A stretch of 64,000 bases of DNA, from NCBI RefSeq assembly GCF_003574835.2, contig NZ_CP063196.1, positions 1,426,001 to 1,490,000 on the forward strand, read 5' to 3'. Each line of letters opens with the position of its first letter. Position 1 is the stretch's first letter. This DNA is from Thermobifida halotolerans. Lineage in GTDB: Bacteria; Actinomycetota; Actinomycetes; Streptosporangiales; Streptosporangiaceae. Below are positions 8,824 through 17,559 of this stretch, one piece after another. Below the pieces are notes generated by a model, which saw only the letters and a list, made by a program, of their open reading frames with translations, did not search any database and was not told the origin of the DNA. The translations under genes were made by a program, and so were the position numbers.

Positions 8824-9825
8824 TCAGACGGTCAGGTCGCCGCCGAACAGGGGGAGCGGGGGAGCAGGGGCGGAGTGGTGGGCGATGGTCTCGTCGATGA
8901 TCGTGTCCAGGTCGGTGGTGGCCTGCCAGCCGATCAGCGACGCGGCCAGGGCGGTGTCGGGGACGCGGTGGCCGGTGGGGGCGTAGTGGGGGCCGCGGGC
9001 CACCCGGTGCTCGACGGTCACGATGCCGCTGGCCGAACCGGTGCGGAAACTCACACGTCGGGCCAGTTCCAGAACGGTGGTGGGGCGGGTGGCGCCGATG
9101 TTGACGGCGCGGCCGTGGGCGAGTGGCTGGTCGACGAGGGCGAGCAGTGCGGCCACGGCGTCGTGCACCGAGCAGAAGCAGCGGCTCTGCGAGCCGTCCC
9201 CGTGCACGGTGATGGGGCGTCCGTGCAGGGCCTGTTCGACGAACGCGGGAAGCACGTGTCCGTGGTCGGCGCTCTGGCGCGGTCCGGTCACGTCGAACAG
9301 GCGGGCGATCACCGCGGGCATGCCGTACTCGTGGGCGTAGCGGGTGACCAGGTACTCGGCCAGTCCCTTGGTGACGGCGGTGCACCAGCGGCCCTCCTGC
9401 GCCGATCCCAGGATGCGGTCGTCGTCCTCACGAAGGGCCTCGCCGTCGCTGCGTCCGTAGACCTCGCCGCCCGAGGCGAACAGCAGTCGGCAGCCCCGTT
9501 CCAGGGCGGCGGCCAGCACCCGTTCGGTACCCGTGACGTTGACGTGCACGGTCCGCACGGGGTCGATGCCCACGATGCGGGCGCCCACCGGGGCGGCCAG
9601 GTGGAAGACCGTGTCGCGGTCGGCCATGGCGGCGCGCAGCACGCGGTCGTCCAGCACCGATCCGTGGACGAAGCGGGCCCGGGGGTCGCGTAGGACGTGG
9701 ACCAGGTTGGTGCGTGAGCCGGTGGACAGGTCGTCGAGGACCACCACGTCGTGGCCGTGGGCGAGCAGGGAGTCGGCCAGGTGGGAACCGATGAATCCGG
9801 CTCCTCCCGTCACCAGTGCCCTCAT
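8824..9825 (-). CDS. NAD-dependent epimerase/dehydratase family protein, catalytic Tyr replaced
   Basis: An extended SDR of 333 residues acting on a nucleotide-sugar type substrate. The Rossmann motif GGAGFIGSHL is at residues 7-16, with VVVLDDLSTG next, FHLAAPVG further on and GEVYG at about residue 123. The usual YxxxK pair is altered: the aligned stretch is RWCTAVTKGLAE, so Lys is kept but Tyr is Thr. The enzyme may be slow, use another residue, or be non-catalytic. ATG at 9825. It is divergent from the deacetylase gene. The nearest relatives by motif are UDP-glucuronate decarboxylases and 4-epimerases. Confidence 0.8.
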   Translation of the reverse strand: MRALVTGGAGFIGSHLADSLLAHGHDVVVLDDLSTGSRTNLVHVLRDPRARFVHGSVLDDRVLRAAMADRDTVFHLAAPVGARIVGIDPVRTVHVNVTGTERVLAAALERGCRLLFASGGEVYGRSDGEALREDDDRILGSAQEGRWCTAVTKGLAEYLVTRYAHEYGMPAVIARLFDVTGPRQSADHGHVLPAFVEQALHGRPITVHGDGSQSRCFCSVHDAVAALLALVDQPLAHGRAVNIGATRPTTVLELARRVSFRTGSASGIVTVEHRVARGPHYAPTGHRVPDTALAASLIGWQATTDLDTIIDETIAHHSAPAPPLPLFGGDLTV

Positions 9826-10162
9826 ACCGTTCCCCCACGACGCACACCCACCGACGCCACTGCCAATGCTCATACAACTACACAGAGCGACGATCGGGGG
9901 GAGGGGGACGGGTGTGTCCCGTTCACCTGCGCGCCGATCCCGGTCCCGTTTGGTGAGGGGCCGCCGTGAACTGTTACCTTCGGAAAGGTTGTGTCCCTCC
10001 ATCAAAAACCCCAAGTCTGTCACCACGAGGCGCGTCGCCCGGTCGCGCTCTGAGCGTGCAGAGTAACTTTCAGTCAACGGCGTCGACGGCGCCGAACCGA
10101 TCCCCGGTCCCGGATCGACTCACCTCCCACACGCCTTTTTTCACTCGTTAGGTCGGTTCGCA
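9826..10162. other. Divergent promoter region of epimerase and deacetylase genes
   Basis: About 340 bases, less GC-rich than the surroundings, with a T-run near 10135. It must hold both promoters, but I see no convincing -35/-10 pair, operator or RNA gene. Confidence 0.4.
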
Positions 10163-11635
10163 GTGTTGTGGAAAACATGGAAGAGGCAGCTGTTCGGCAT
10201 GTGCGCGGTCGTGGTGGTCACGGTCCCGCTTGGCGCCTGCACGACGCTGGGGGAGCTCAGCGGCGGCCTGGTGGGAGACGAGAAGGCGCTTCCCGAGGGG
10301 CTGCGCACGATCGACGCCGCGTGGATCGAGGGGTTGAGCACCGCCGAGCACACCGTGTCCGCCGGAGGCACGACGATCACCAGCACCTATCCGGTGGTCC
10401 CGGGGGCCACCGACTTCACCGTCGAGGTCCGCACCACCATGGCCGAGCGCGAGACCGAGTTCGTCACCGAGGGTCAGGGCGGGGAGTTGGAGCAGCACGC
10501 CGAGTTCCTCGTGGCCTCGGGCGGAGTGCTGGGCGCGCGGGTCGTCTCCCGAGTCGGTGAGCAGGTCCGGGCCAGCAGCCACTGGTACGACGCGGCCTCC
10601 GGTGAGGCGCTGCCGTGGACCGCCCTGCTCAACGGGGAGGACGCCATCGGACACCTGGGTGCGCGGGTGGCGTTGGCGCTGAGCGAGGAGCACGGCGTGG
10701 CCGCCGACGCGATGCCCGAGGGGCTGCCCGCCCCCGGGGACGAACTGGCCCCCTCCCCGGACGAGGAGGAGCCGGGACTGGTCGACCCCGACGCGGCGTG
10801 GCAGAGCGCCGCCGACCACGAGGGGTCGGCGCTGGCCGACATCGGCTTCGACGCCGCGGGCGATCTGGTGGTCAGCTTCAGCCCCGGCGAGGTCGCCGAC
10901 GATGAGGTGCAGGTGAGGGTGGCCGACAGCGAGCCGCTGCTGTCGCGGTTCGGACGCACCGCGCGGCAGGCGGTGGTGGACGACGAGCAGAGCCTGCAGT
11001 TGGCCTCCGACCAGCCGCCCAGCCACACCCTCGACTGCGACCGGGTCCCGTGCGTGGCGCTGACCTTCGACGACGGTCCCGGCGCGGACACCGCTCTGCT
11101 GCTGGACCACCTCGACGCCTACTCGGCCAAGGCCACCTTCTACGTGCTGGGTCAGCTCACCGCGAGCGACCCCGACACGGTACGGCGTGCCGCCGAGGCC
11201 GGGCACGAGGTCGCCAACCACTCCTGGAAGCACGACAACCTCGCCACCAAGAGCGGCGGGGCGGTGCGTGAGGACATCGAGAGCACCTGGGCGGCCATCG
11301 AGGATGCCGCCGGAGCGGAGCGGACCACGGTCCGTCCGCCCTACGGGTCGTTCAACGAGACCACCCAGGCCAACGTCGACTACCCGCTGATCCTGTGGGA
11401 CGTCGACACCCTGGACTGGGAGCACCGCGACACCGACAGGACCGTCGAGGCGGCCGTGTCGGGCACCCAGCCCGGCAGCATCGTGCTCTTCCACGACATC
11501 CACCGGCCCACCGTGGACGCCATCCCCGAGGTGCTCAGCCGACTGCACGCCAGGGGCTACCACTTCGTGACGGTCACCGAACTGTTCGCCGACCGCACCC
11601 TGGAGCCGGGGGTGGCCTACACGCGACGCGACTGA
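10163..11635 (+). CDS. Secreted lipoprotein polysaccharide deacetylase (NodB domain)
   Basis: A 490-residue surface lipoprotein. The signal peptide has the lipobox LGAC at about residues 22-25. A middle region (about 45-280) has no family I recognise and resembles RsiV/DUF3298-type segments that precede NodB domains. The C-terminal NodB domain (about 290-480) has the metal-binding TFDDGP, HSWKHDN (HxxxH), RPPYGSFN and a C-terminal FHDIHRPT. Such enzymes remove acetyl groups from peptidoglycan or other envelope polysaccharides. GTG at 10163 is the first start that keeps the signal peptide. A strong hairpin follows the stop. Confidence 0.88.
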   Translation: MLWKTWKRQLFGMCAVVVVTVPLGACTTLGELSGGLVGDEKALPEGLRTIDAAWIEGLSTAEHTVSAGGTTITSTYPVVPGATDFTVEVRTTMAERETEFVTEGQGGELEQHAEFLVASGGVLGARVVSRVGEQVRASSHWYDAASGEALPWTALLNGEDAIGHLGARVALALSEEHGVAADAMPEGLPAPGDELAPSPDEEEPGLVDPDAAWQSAADHEGSALADIGFDAAGDLVVSFSPGEVADDEVQVRVADSEPLLSRFGRTARQAVVDDEQSLQLASDQPPSHTLDCDRVPCVALTFDDGPGADTALLLDHLDAYSAKATFYVLGQLTASDPDTVRRAAEAGHEVANHSWKHDNLATKSGGAVREDIESTWAAIEDAAGAERTTVRPPYGSFNETTQANVDYPLILWDVDTLDWEHRDTDRTVEAAVSGTQPGSIVLFHDIHRPTVDAIPEVLSRLHARGYHFVTVTELFADRTLEPGVAYTRRD

Positions 11636-11658
11636 GTTCCGCGTCGACGATCCACACC

Positions 11659-11686
11659 GAGGGGGCGGCCGCGCGGCCGCCCCCTC
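11659..11686 (+). terminator. Intrinsic terminator-like palindrome
   Basis: A perfect 28-base palindrome (14-bp arms, GAGGGGGCGGCCGC) 24 bases after the deacetylase stop. Its right edge touches the first PopR-like box. Confidence 0.7.
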
Positions 11687-11714
11687 TGCCGTGAGCAGAT
11701 CTCCGCACGGCAGA
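11685..11714 (+). promoter_or_regulatory. Tandem PopR-type operator upstream of clpP
   Basis: Two abutting 15-base boxes of the form TCTGCC-N3-GGCAGA: TCTGCC-GTG-AGCAGA (11685-11699) and TCTCCG-CAC-GGCAGA (11700-11714). Together they also make a 9-bp inverted repeat (TCTGCCGTG). The Streptomyces regulator PopR is known to bind TCTGCC-N3-GGCAGA before its clpP3 operon. They sit 83 bases before the clpP start. Confidence 0.65.
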
Positions 11715-11796
11715 AACCCCTGCCCGCGCCCCCCGACGCGGGGGAGGCTGGACGCGGCGGCACACCCCCGCCAACCAGCCCCAGCGAGGAGGAAGC

Positions 11797-12462
11797 ATGC
11801 ACCCGACCCTGTCGAGACCGGCCGCCGCGTCCCCGGCGGGCACGGCCTTCGACGACCAACTGGCCGCCCGGCTGCTGCACGAGCGCATCGTGGTGCTCGG
11901 CCAGGAGGTCGACGACGCCGTCGCCAACCGCGTCTGCGCGCAACTGCTGCTGCTGGCCGCCGAGGACGACCGGCGCGACATCAGCCTCTACGTCAACTCG
12001 CCCGGCGGTTCGGTGTACGCGGGCATGGCCATCTACGACACGATGCGGTTCGTTCCCAACGACGTGGCCACCCTGGGTCTGGGCTTCGCCGCGAGCATGG
12101 GGCAGTTCCTGCTGTGCGCGGGCGCCCCCGGCAAGCGTTACAGCTTGCCCCACACGCGCATCATGATGCACCAGCCCTCCGGAGGGATGGGCGGGACCGC
12201 CGCCGACATCGCGATCCAGGCCCAGAACCTGGCGCACACCAAGCGGCTCATGCTGGAGCTGACCGCCCGCCACACCGGGCAGAGCGTGGAGACGGTGGAG
12301 CGCGACAGCCGCCGGGACCGCTGGTTCACCGCCGAGCAGGCCCGCGACTACGGGATGGTCGACCACGTCGTGGAGCACGCGTCGGCGCTGCGCACCCCGA
12401 GCACGCGCGGCTACGGATTCCTGGACGGGCGCGGCGCGACGGGAGAGGGGAGGCGGACGTGA
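11797..12462 (+). CDS. clpP: ClpP-family serine protease (ClpP3-like, PopR-controlled)
   Basis: Proteolytic subunit of an ATP-dependent Clp protease. The triad is visible: Ser100 in FAASMGQF, His125 in TRIMMHQP and Asp174 in RRDRWFT. The handle and oxyanion region YVNSPGGSVYAG is intact. The protein has 221 residues with a short N-terminal extension and a C-terminal RGYGFLDGRG tail. GAGGAGGAAG precedes the ATG. The promoter carries two PopR-type boxes, and a PopR-like gene lies 216 bases downstream on the other strand. This points to the inducible clpP3-type paralogue rather than the housekeeping clpP1P2 pair. No clpP4 partner is adjacent. Confidence 0.9.
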   Translation: MHPTLSRPAAASPAGTAFDDQLAARLLHERIVVLGQEVDDAVANRVCAQLLLLAAEDDRRDISLYVNSPGGSVYAGMAIYDTMRFVPNDVATLGLGFAASMGQFLLCAGAPGKRYSLPHTRIMMHQPSGGMGGTAADIAIQAQNLAHTKRLMLELTARHTGQSVETVERDSRRDRWFTAEQARDYGMVDHVVEHASALRTPSTRGYGFLDGRGATGEGRRT

Positions 12463-12678
12463 GCCGCTCCCCGGTGGCGGCGGGAGGTCCCCGGAGGGCT
12501 TCGGAGGACTCCGGGGGGCCGTGACACCGGTACCGGGAAGCCGGGGGCGGGAAAGACCCGGAACCCGACCCGGGGGACTCGTGTGGCCTCGATCCCCGGG
12601 GAGGTTCCGGACAGACCTCGCCCCCGGGGCCTGCGGCCTCACCCCGAAGCGGGAGGCCGCCCGGAGTCCTTTGCCGGG

Positions 12679-13041
12679 TCAGGCCGCCAGCACCAGCGCC
12701 CGCGGGGCGGCGGACGACGGGACGCGGCGCGCGGCGGGCGCGTCCACCGGGGCGGAGATCAGCGAGAGCCGGTCGGTGACGTCGCCGAGCAGGTCGGCCA
12801 GGCGCAGGTCCAGGGCGCGGTAGACGGCGGCCAGCACCTCGGAGGAGGGTTCCTTGCGGCCGCGTTCGATCTCCGACAGGTACGGCAGGGAGACCTGGGA
12901 GGCCTCGGCGACCTCGCGCAGGGTCAGGCCCCGTTCCCGCCGGGCCCGGCGCAGCGCGTCGCCGATGAGGTGGCGCAGCAGCGGTTCGTCGGGGTGGTCG
13001 GCGGGCGGCTCGGGCGTGGCGTGCCGGACGCGGTCGCTCAA
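12679..13041 (-). CDS. PopR/ClgR-like XRE regulator with C-terminal LAA degron
   Basis: A 120-residue HTH_XRE protein. The helix-turn-helix at about residues 32-65 reads LTLREVAEASQVSLPYLSEIE followed by RGRKEPSS, nearly the ClgR/PopR pattern. The last residues are VLAA. Streptomyces ClgR and PopR are degraded by ClpP through a C-terminal Ala-Ala signal, so a feedback loop with the neighbouring clpP is likely (inference). The start is TTG with GGAGG five bases upstream; no ATG is in a suitable place. Assignment to PopR rather than ClgR rests on the operator type before clpP. Confidence 0.75.
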   Translation of the reverse strand: MSDRVRHATPEPPADHPDEPLLRHLIGDALRRARRERGLTLREVAEASQVSLPYLSEIERGRKEPSSEVLAAVYRALDLRLADLLGDVTDRLSLISAPVDAPAARRVPSSAAPRALVLAA

Positions 13042-13114
13042 GGCTGCCTCCGTCGCTGGCCGGGGACACGGACGCGTCCGAGTGTAGTCGGGGCCCCGCC
13101 CCGCGGGGAGGAGT

Positions 13115-14131
13115 TCAGCGGGGCGGGGGAGCGGTGCTGGCGCGTTCGACGAGTTCGGTGGCCAGCTCCACCCGGCGTGAGCCCGGGTCGCCTCCGGCGA
13201 CCATGTTCAGCAGGGTGCGGGTGGCCATCTGCCCCATCTCGCTGAGCGGCTGGCGCACCGTGGTCAGCGGCGGCGCGGCCCAGGCGGCCTCGGGCAGGTC
13301 GTCGAAGCCGACCACGCTGACGTCGTGGGGGACGCGCAGGCCGCGCTCGAACAGGGCCTCGTAGGCGCCGCGGGCCATCATGTCGGATCCGGCGAAGATC
13401 GCGGTGGGCGGCTCGGGCAGGTCGAGCAGCCGGTGGGTTTCGGCGTGCCCGCCGGGGATGGTGAAGTCGCCGTGGCCGACGTAGTCCTCGGGCACGGTCA
13501 GGCCCGCGGCGTCGAGCGCGCTGCGGTAGCCGTCCACGCGGGCGCGGCTGCACAGCACGCGGGTGGGGCCGCTGATCGTGGCGATGCGGGTGTGGCCCAG
13601 GGCGACGAGGTGCTGGGTGGCGGCCAGGCCGCCCGCCCAGTTGGTGGTACCCACCGCGGGGACGTCGTGGGCGAGGTCGCCGACCGGGTCGACCACCACC
13701 ACGGGGACGCCGAGCGCGTCGAGTTGGGAGCGCACCTCCGGCGACAGCTCCGACAGCACCAGCACCACGCCGTCGGAGCTGCGGGCGCGCAGGTTGTCCA
13801 GCCAGCGGCGGCCGGGGCGGCTGCGGTCGCGGTCGTGGACGGCGGAGACGACCACACCGACGCCCTGCTCGTGGGCGGCCTGTTCCACCCCGCCCAGGAT
13901 CTGCATCGCCCATGAGTTGTCCAGGTCCTGAAAGACCAGGTCGATGAGGCCGACGGGCTGCCGACCGGGGGAGCGGCGCGGTCGGTACCGGTGCTGCTGG
14001 AGGAGCTGCTCGACCTGCTGTCGGGTCTCGGCCGCGACGTCGAGGTGGCCGTTGACCACCTTGGACACGGTCGAGACCGAGACGCCGGCCTGGCGGGCGA
14101 CCTCGGCCAGGGTGGGTCGTCGTCTGGACAC
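13115..14131 (-). CDS. LacI-family repressor of the xylosidase/ABC operon (BxlR-like)
   Basis: A 338-residue LacI regulator. The HTH is at residues 7-30 (LAEVARQAGVSVSTVSKVVN), followed by the hinge and a periplasmic-binding-protein-like sensor domain (GLIDLVFQDLDNSW to VGFDDLPEAAW). It starts at GTG after GGAGG. It is divergent from an ABC importer and GH43 operon with CCGAAA-NN-TTTCGG boxes between them, one beside its own promoter and one just before the importer. Repression relieved by xylo- or arabino-oligosaccharides, as for BxlR of Streptomyces, is the likely mode. Confidence 0.85.
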   Translation of the reverse strand: MSRRRPTLAEVARQAGVSVSTVSKVVNGHLDVAAETRQQVEQLLQQHRYRPRRSPGRQPVGLIDLVFQDLDNSWAMQILGGVEQAAHEQGVGVVVSAVHDRDRSRPGRRWLDNLRARSSDGVVLVLSELSPEVRSQLDALGVPVVVVDPVGDLAHDVPAVGTTNWAGGLAATQHLVALGHTRIATISGPTRVLCSRARVDGYRSALDAAGLTVPEDYVGHGDFTIPGGHAETHRLLDLPEPPTAIFAGSDMMARGAYEALFERGLRVPHDVSVVGFDDLPEAAWAAPPLTTVRQPLSEMGQMATRTLLNMVAGGDPGSRRVELATELVERASTAPPPR

Positions 14132-14175
14132 GGGCCTCCTCGGAACCTCGGACACGCTTGCCGGGACATCGTATC

Positions 14176-14220
14176 CCGAAAGGTTTCGGAGTTGGACGAC
14201 GGGGTTTCGATAACTTTCGG
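14176..14220. promoter_or_regulatory. LacI operators near the lacI promoter
   Basis: CCGAAA-GG-TTTCGG at 14176-14189 is a perfect inverted repeat. A second, weaker copy lies at 14207-14220, read on the minus strand as CCGAAA-GT-TATCGA. Both are within 90 bases of the repressor start, consistent with autoregulation. Confidence 0.6.
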
Positions 14221-14355
14221 GAGGCTGTTCTGTATCGGTCGAGGGCTTGTAGAACTGCGGATTCCGCAAGTAGTGTGACCTCCGTTACCCGACTGAGACA
14301 CCAAGGGGGTTGACGGAGATTTTCGACACACTTAGCGTCTCTATCCCGAAAACTT

Positions 14356-14369
14356 CCGAAAAATTTCGG
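14356..14369. promoter_or_regulatory. LacI operator before the solute-binding protein gene
   Basis: CCGAAA-AA-TTTCGG, the same six-base arms and two-base centre as the box at 14176. It is 58 bases before the importer ATG, where a bound repressor would block transcription. Confidence 0.65.
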
Positions 14370-14427
14370 AGTTCGGTCGCTGTCGTTACTGACCCCACCT
14401 GATATCCCCGAGGACGGTGTCCCGCTC

Positions 14428-15717
14428 ATGAGACGCATATCCCGGCCCCACGCGATCGGCAGCGCCTTCGTGGCGCTCGCGCTCGGCCTCACCACCGCCT
14501 GCGGAACCTCCGGCCCCGGAGCGTCCGACGACGGCGGCATCGAGGTCTGGATGGTCGAGGACGCCACGGTCAACCCGGTCGTGGAGTCGGCGCTTGACGC
14601 CCACGAGACCTCCGGTGAGCTCGTCACCTACGTCAACGACTCCTACAAGCAGCGCATCCAGGTCGCCCTCGGCTCGCCCAACGCCCCCGACATCTTCTTC
14701 AACTGGGGCGGCGGCAACCTCGCCCAGTACGTCGACGAGGGCCAGGTGGTCGACCTGACCGACACCCTGGAGGCCAACCCCGAGGTCCGCGACGCCTTCC
14801 TGCCCAGCGTCCTGGACGTGGCCCAGATCGACGGACGCTACTACGGCCTGCCGATGCAGGGCGTGCTCCCGGTCGTGCTCTTCTACAACAAGCAGGTCTT
14901 CGAGGACGCCGGTGTGGAGCCCCCCGCCACCTACGAGGACCTCCTCGACCTCGTCGACACCTTCAAGGAGGAGGGCGTCACCCCCGTCGTCCTGCCCGGC
15001 TCGCAGGCCTGGACCGAGCTGATGTGGCTGGAGTACCTGGTGGACCGCGTCGGCGGCGCCGACGTGTTCCAGGCCATCGTCGACGGCGAGGAGGGCGCCT
15101 GGAGCGACCCGGCCATGATCGAGGCCCTGGAGATGTGCCAGGAGCTGGTGGAGCGCGGCGCCTTCGGCGACAACTACTCCTCCCTCACCTACGACAACGC
15201 CAGCGCCTCCACCGTGCTGGCCAGCGGCAAGGGCGCCATGTTCCTCATGGGCACCTGGGAGCTGTCGAACCAGATCGAGAACAACCCCGAGTTCGTGGAG
15301 AACGGCGACCTCGGCTTCACCGCCTTCCCCGCGCTGGAGGGCGGCGAGGGTGACCCCGCCGCGATCGTGGGCAACCCCAGCAACTACTTCTCCGTCAACT
15401 CCGACAGCGCCAACACCGAGGAGGCGATCGACTTCCTCGTCGACACCCTCGCCTCCGACTCCTACGTCGAGGACCTCGTCGACATCGGTCACGTCCCCGC
15501 GGTCGCCGGGATCGAGGACCAGCTCGCCGAGACCGACCACGCCGAGTTCACCACCTTCACCTACGAACTGGTCTCGGAGGCTCCCAGCTTCACCCAGTCC
15601 TGGGACCAGGCGATCGACCCGGCCGCGGCCGAGACGATGCTGACCAACCTGCAGCTGGTGTTCCTGGGCGACATGACTCCCGAGGAGTTCGCCGAGGCCA
15701 TGGAGGCCACCCAGTGA
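14428..15717 (+). CDS. ABC sugar importer, solute-binding lipoprotein
   Basis: The extracellular binding protein of a CUT1 carbohydrate importer, 429 residues. The lipoprotein signal ends in LTTAC (Cys about residue 25), followed by a Gly/Ser-rich linker. The mature part has the family signatures IFFNWGGGN, YYGLPMQGVLPVVLFYNK and GKGAMFLMGTWE. It is first in an operon with two permeases and a GH43 enzyme, so beta-xylosides or arabinoxylan fragments are the likely cargo (inference). Its stop overlaps the first permease start. No ATPase gene is present; actinobacterial CUT1 importers commonly share MsiK. Confidence 0.9.
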   Translation: MRRISRPHAIGSAFVALALGLTTACGTSGPGASDDGGIEVWMVEDATVNPVVESALDAHETSGELVTYVNDSYKQRIQVALGSPNAPDIFFNWGGGNLAQYVDEGQVVDLTDTLEANPEVRDAFLPSVLDVAQIDGRYYGLPMQGVLPVVLFYNKQVFEDAGVEPPATYEDLLDLVDTFKEEGVTPVVLPGSQAWTELMWLEYLVDRVGGADVFQAIVDGEEGAWSDPAMIEALEMCQELVERGAFGDNYSSLTYDNASASTVLASGKGAMFLMGTWELSNQIENNPEFVENGDLGFTAFPALEGGEGDPAAIVGNPSNYFSVNSDSANTEEAIDFLVDTLASDSYVEDLVDIGHVPAVAGIEDQLAETDHAEFTTFTYELVSEAPSFTQSWDQAIDPAAAETMLTNLQLVFLGDMTPEEFAEAMEATQ

Positions 15718-16601
15718 CCTCGGCCACCCGAGCGCAGCGGCCCGGAGTCTTCTGGGCCGCTCCCGCTCTCCTCTTCTTCGGCCTGTTCGGGCTCGCCCCG
15801 ATCGTCATCGTGGCGGGACTCAGCTTCACCAGCTGGAACGGTCTGGGGTCGCCGGAGTGGACGGGCCTGACCAACTGGCGGACGCTGCCCTCCGACACCC
15901 ACGTCGGATCGGGGCTGCTGATCACGCTGGCGCTGACCGTGCTGACCTGGGCCACCCAGACCCCGCTGGCCCTGGCCTTCGGGGCGTGGGCGGCCGGTCC
16001 CCAGCGTGTGCGCGCCGTGGTCAGCACGGTGTTCTTCCTGCCGCTGCTGCTGTCCACCGCCGCGATCGCCCTGATCTGGCAGGCGCTGCTGGACCCCACC
16101 TTCGGGGTCCCCGCCCAGTGGGCCGAGCTCACCGGCACCAGCGCCAACGTGCTGGGCCACCCGAGGCTGGCGCTGTACGCGATCGTGTTCGTGCTGCTGT
16201 GGCAGTTCCTGCCGTTCCACATGCTGCTCTACCAGGCCGCCGCCAAGCAGATCCCCGCGTCGCTGTACGAGGCGGCCGAGATCGACGGCGCCGGTCCCCT
16301 GCAGCGCTTCTGGCGCATCACCGTCCCGCAGCTGCGCCACACCATCATCGCCTCCTCCGTACTCATCCTCGTCGGCTCGATGACCTACTTCGAGACCGTC
16401 CTGCTGCTGACCGGAGGCGGTCCCGGAACCGCGACCCGCATCCTGCCGCTGCACATGTACCTGCAGGGCTTCTCCGCGTTCGAGATGGGATACGCCAGTG
16501 CCATCGCGGTCCTGCTGGTGGCCATCGGCACCGGCCTGTCGCTGCTGGTGGTGCGGGTCAGCGGATACGCGCAGATGACCAGTCAGCGGGAAGGAGCCTG
16601 A
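15714..16601 (+). CDS. ABC sugar importer, permease 1 (MalF-like)
   Basis: An inner-membrane permease of 295 residues with six predicted helices. The EAA loop that contacts the ATPase reads YEAAEIDGAGPLQRFWRITVP. It belongs with the preceding binding protein: the GTG start shares bases with the upstream TGA. The second permease follows two bases after the stop. Confidence 0.9.
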   Translation: MTSATRAQRPGVFWAAPALLFFGLFGLAPIVIVAGLSFTSWNGLGSPEWTGLTNWRTLPSDTHVGSGLLITLALTVLTWATQTPLALAFGAWAAGPQRVRAVVSTVFFLPLLLSTAAIALIWQALLDPTFGVPAQWAELTGTSANVLGHPRLALYAIVFVLLWQFLPFHMLLYQAAAKQIPASLYEAAEIDGAGPLQRFWRITVPQLRHTIIASSVLILVGSMTYFETVLLLTGGGPGTATRILPLHMYLQGFSAFEMGYASAIAVLLVAIGTGLSLLVVRVSGYAQMTSQREGA

Positions 16602-16603
16602 CG

Positions 16604-17503
16604 ATGTCGACCATCACCGCCCGGCCGGTGCGTGAGCAGGTCACCCGCACCGCACCGCAACCCCCGCGACGCCGCCGCCGCGGACGCGCCTCCCGGCCCG
16701 CCTACGGGGCGGGCGTCGGCGCGGCCGTGTGGCTGGTCCTCGTGCTCGTGCCCCTGTACTTCCTGGTCGCCACCAGCCTGCGCGGGTCGGGCGACTACCT
16801 CACCGACGGGCCGCTGTCGATCCCCGACGAGATCACCCTCGACAACTACCTGCGCGCCTTCGAGGTCGGCTTCCTGCGGTTCCTGACCAACAGCCTCATC
16901 GTGGCGATCGGCGCGATCGCGCTCGTGCTCGCGGTGGCCCTGCCCGCGGCGTTCGCCATCGTGCGCAGCAGGAGCCGCGTGGTGCGCGTCGGGTTCCTGC
17001 TGTTCCTGCTGGGCCTGGCGGTGCCCGCCCAGGCGGTGATCATCCCGATCTACCTGCTCATCACGCGACTGAACCTGTACGACTCGCTCACCGCCATCAT
17101 CCTGCCCACGGCGGCGTTCACCCTGCCGGTGTCCATCGTCGTGCTCACCAGTTCGCTGCGCGACGTGCCCTCCTCCCTGTACGAGGCGATGGCCCTGGAC
17201 GGCGCGAGCAACTTCCAGACGTTCTGGCGTCTGGTGCTTCCCCTGTCCCGGTCCGGTGTGGTCACCGTGGCGATCTTCGTGGGGCTCAACGCCTGGAACA
17301 ACTTCCTGTTCCCCCTGGTGCTGACGCAGAGCGAGGCGACCCGGGTGCTGCCGCTGGGGCTGTGGGAGTTCCAGACCCAGTACGGCACCGACGTTCCCGG
17401 CCTGATGGCGGCCGTGGTGCTGTCGGCGCTCCCGGTGCTGGCCCTGTACCTGTTCGGTCGAAGACAGCTGCTCGGCGGTCTGGCCGCCGGAGCCGGCAAG
17501 TAA
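16604..17503 (+). CDS. ABC sugar importer, permease 2 (MalG-like)
   Basis: The partner permease of 299 residues. An Arg-rich cytoplasmic N-terminus is followed by six helices and an EAA loop YEAMALDGASNFQTFWRLVLP. An AAGGAG lies 9 bases before the ATG. It works with the upstream permease and binding protein; the ATPase is presumably supplied in trans. Confidence 0.9.
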   Translation: MSTITARPVREQVTRTAPQPPRRRRRGRASRPAYGAGVGAAVWLVLVLVPLYFLVATSLRGSGDYLTDGPLSIPDEITLDNYLRAFEVGFLRFLTNSLIVAIGAIALVLAVALPAAFAIVRSRSRVVRVGFLLFLLGLAVPAQAVIIPIYLLITRLNLYDSLTAIILPTAAFTLPVSIVVLTSSLRDVPSSLYEAMALDGASNFQTFWRLVLPLSRSGVVTVAIFVGLNAWNNFLFPLVLTQSEATRVLPLGLWEFQTQYGTDVPGLMAAVVLSALPVLALYLFGRRQLLGGLAAGAGK

Positions 17504-17559
17504 GCCGCCACCGACCTTCGCGCCCGCCGGAGACCCCGGCCCAAGCCAGAAAGGCAGTC

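Noticed and set aside
12463-12678. Several short GC-rich inverted repeats after clpP as a possible RNA gene.
   Set aside because: Such repeats are frequent in this composition; there is no promoter or conserved form, and one of them is probably the clpP terminator.
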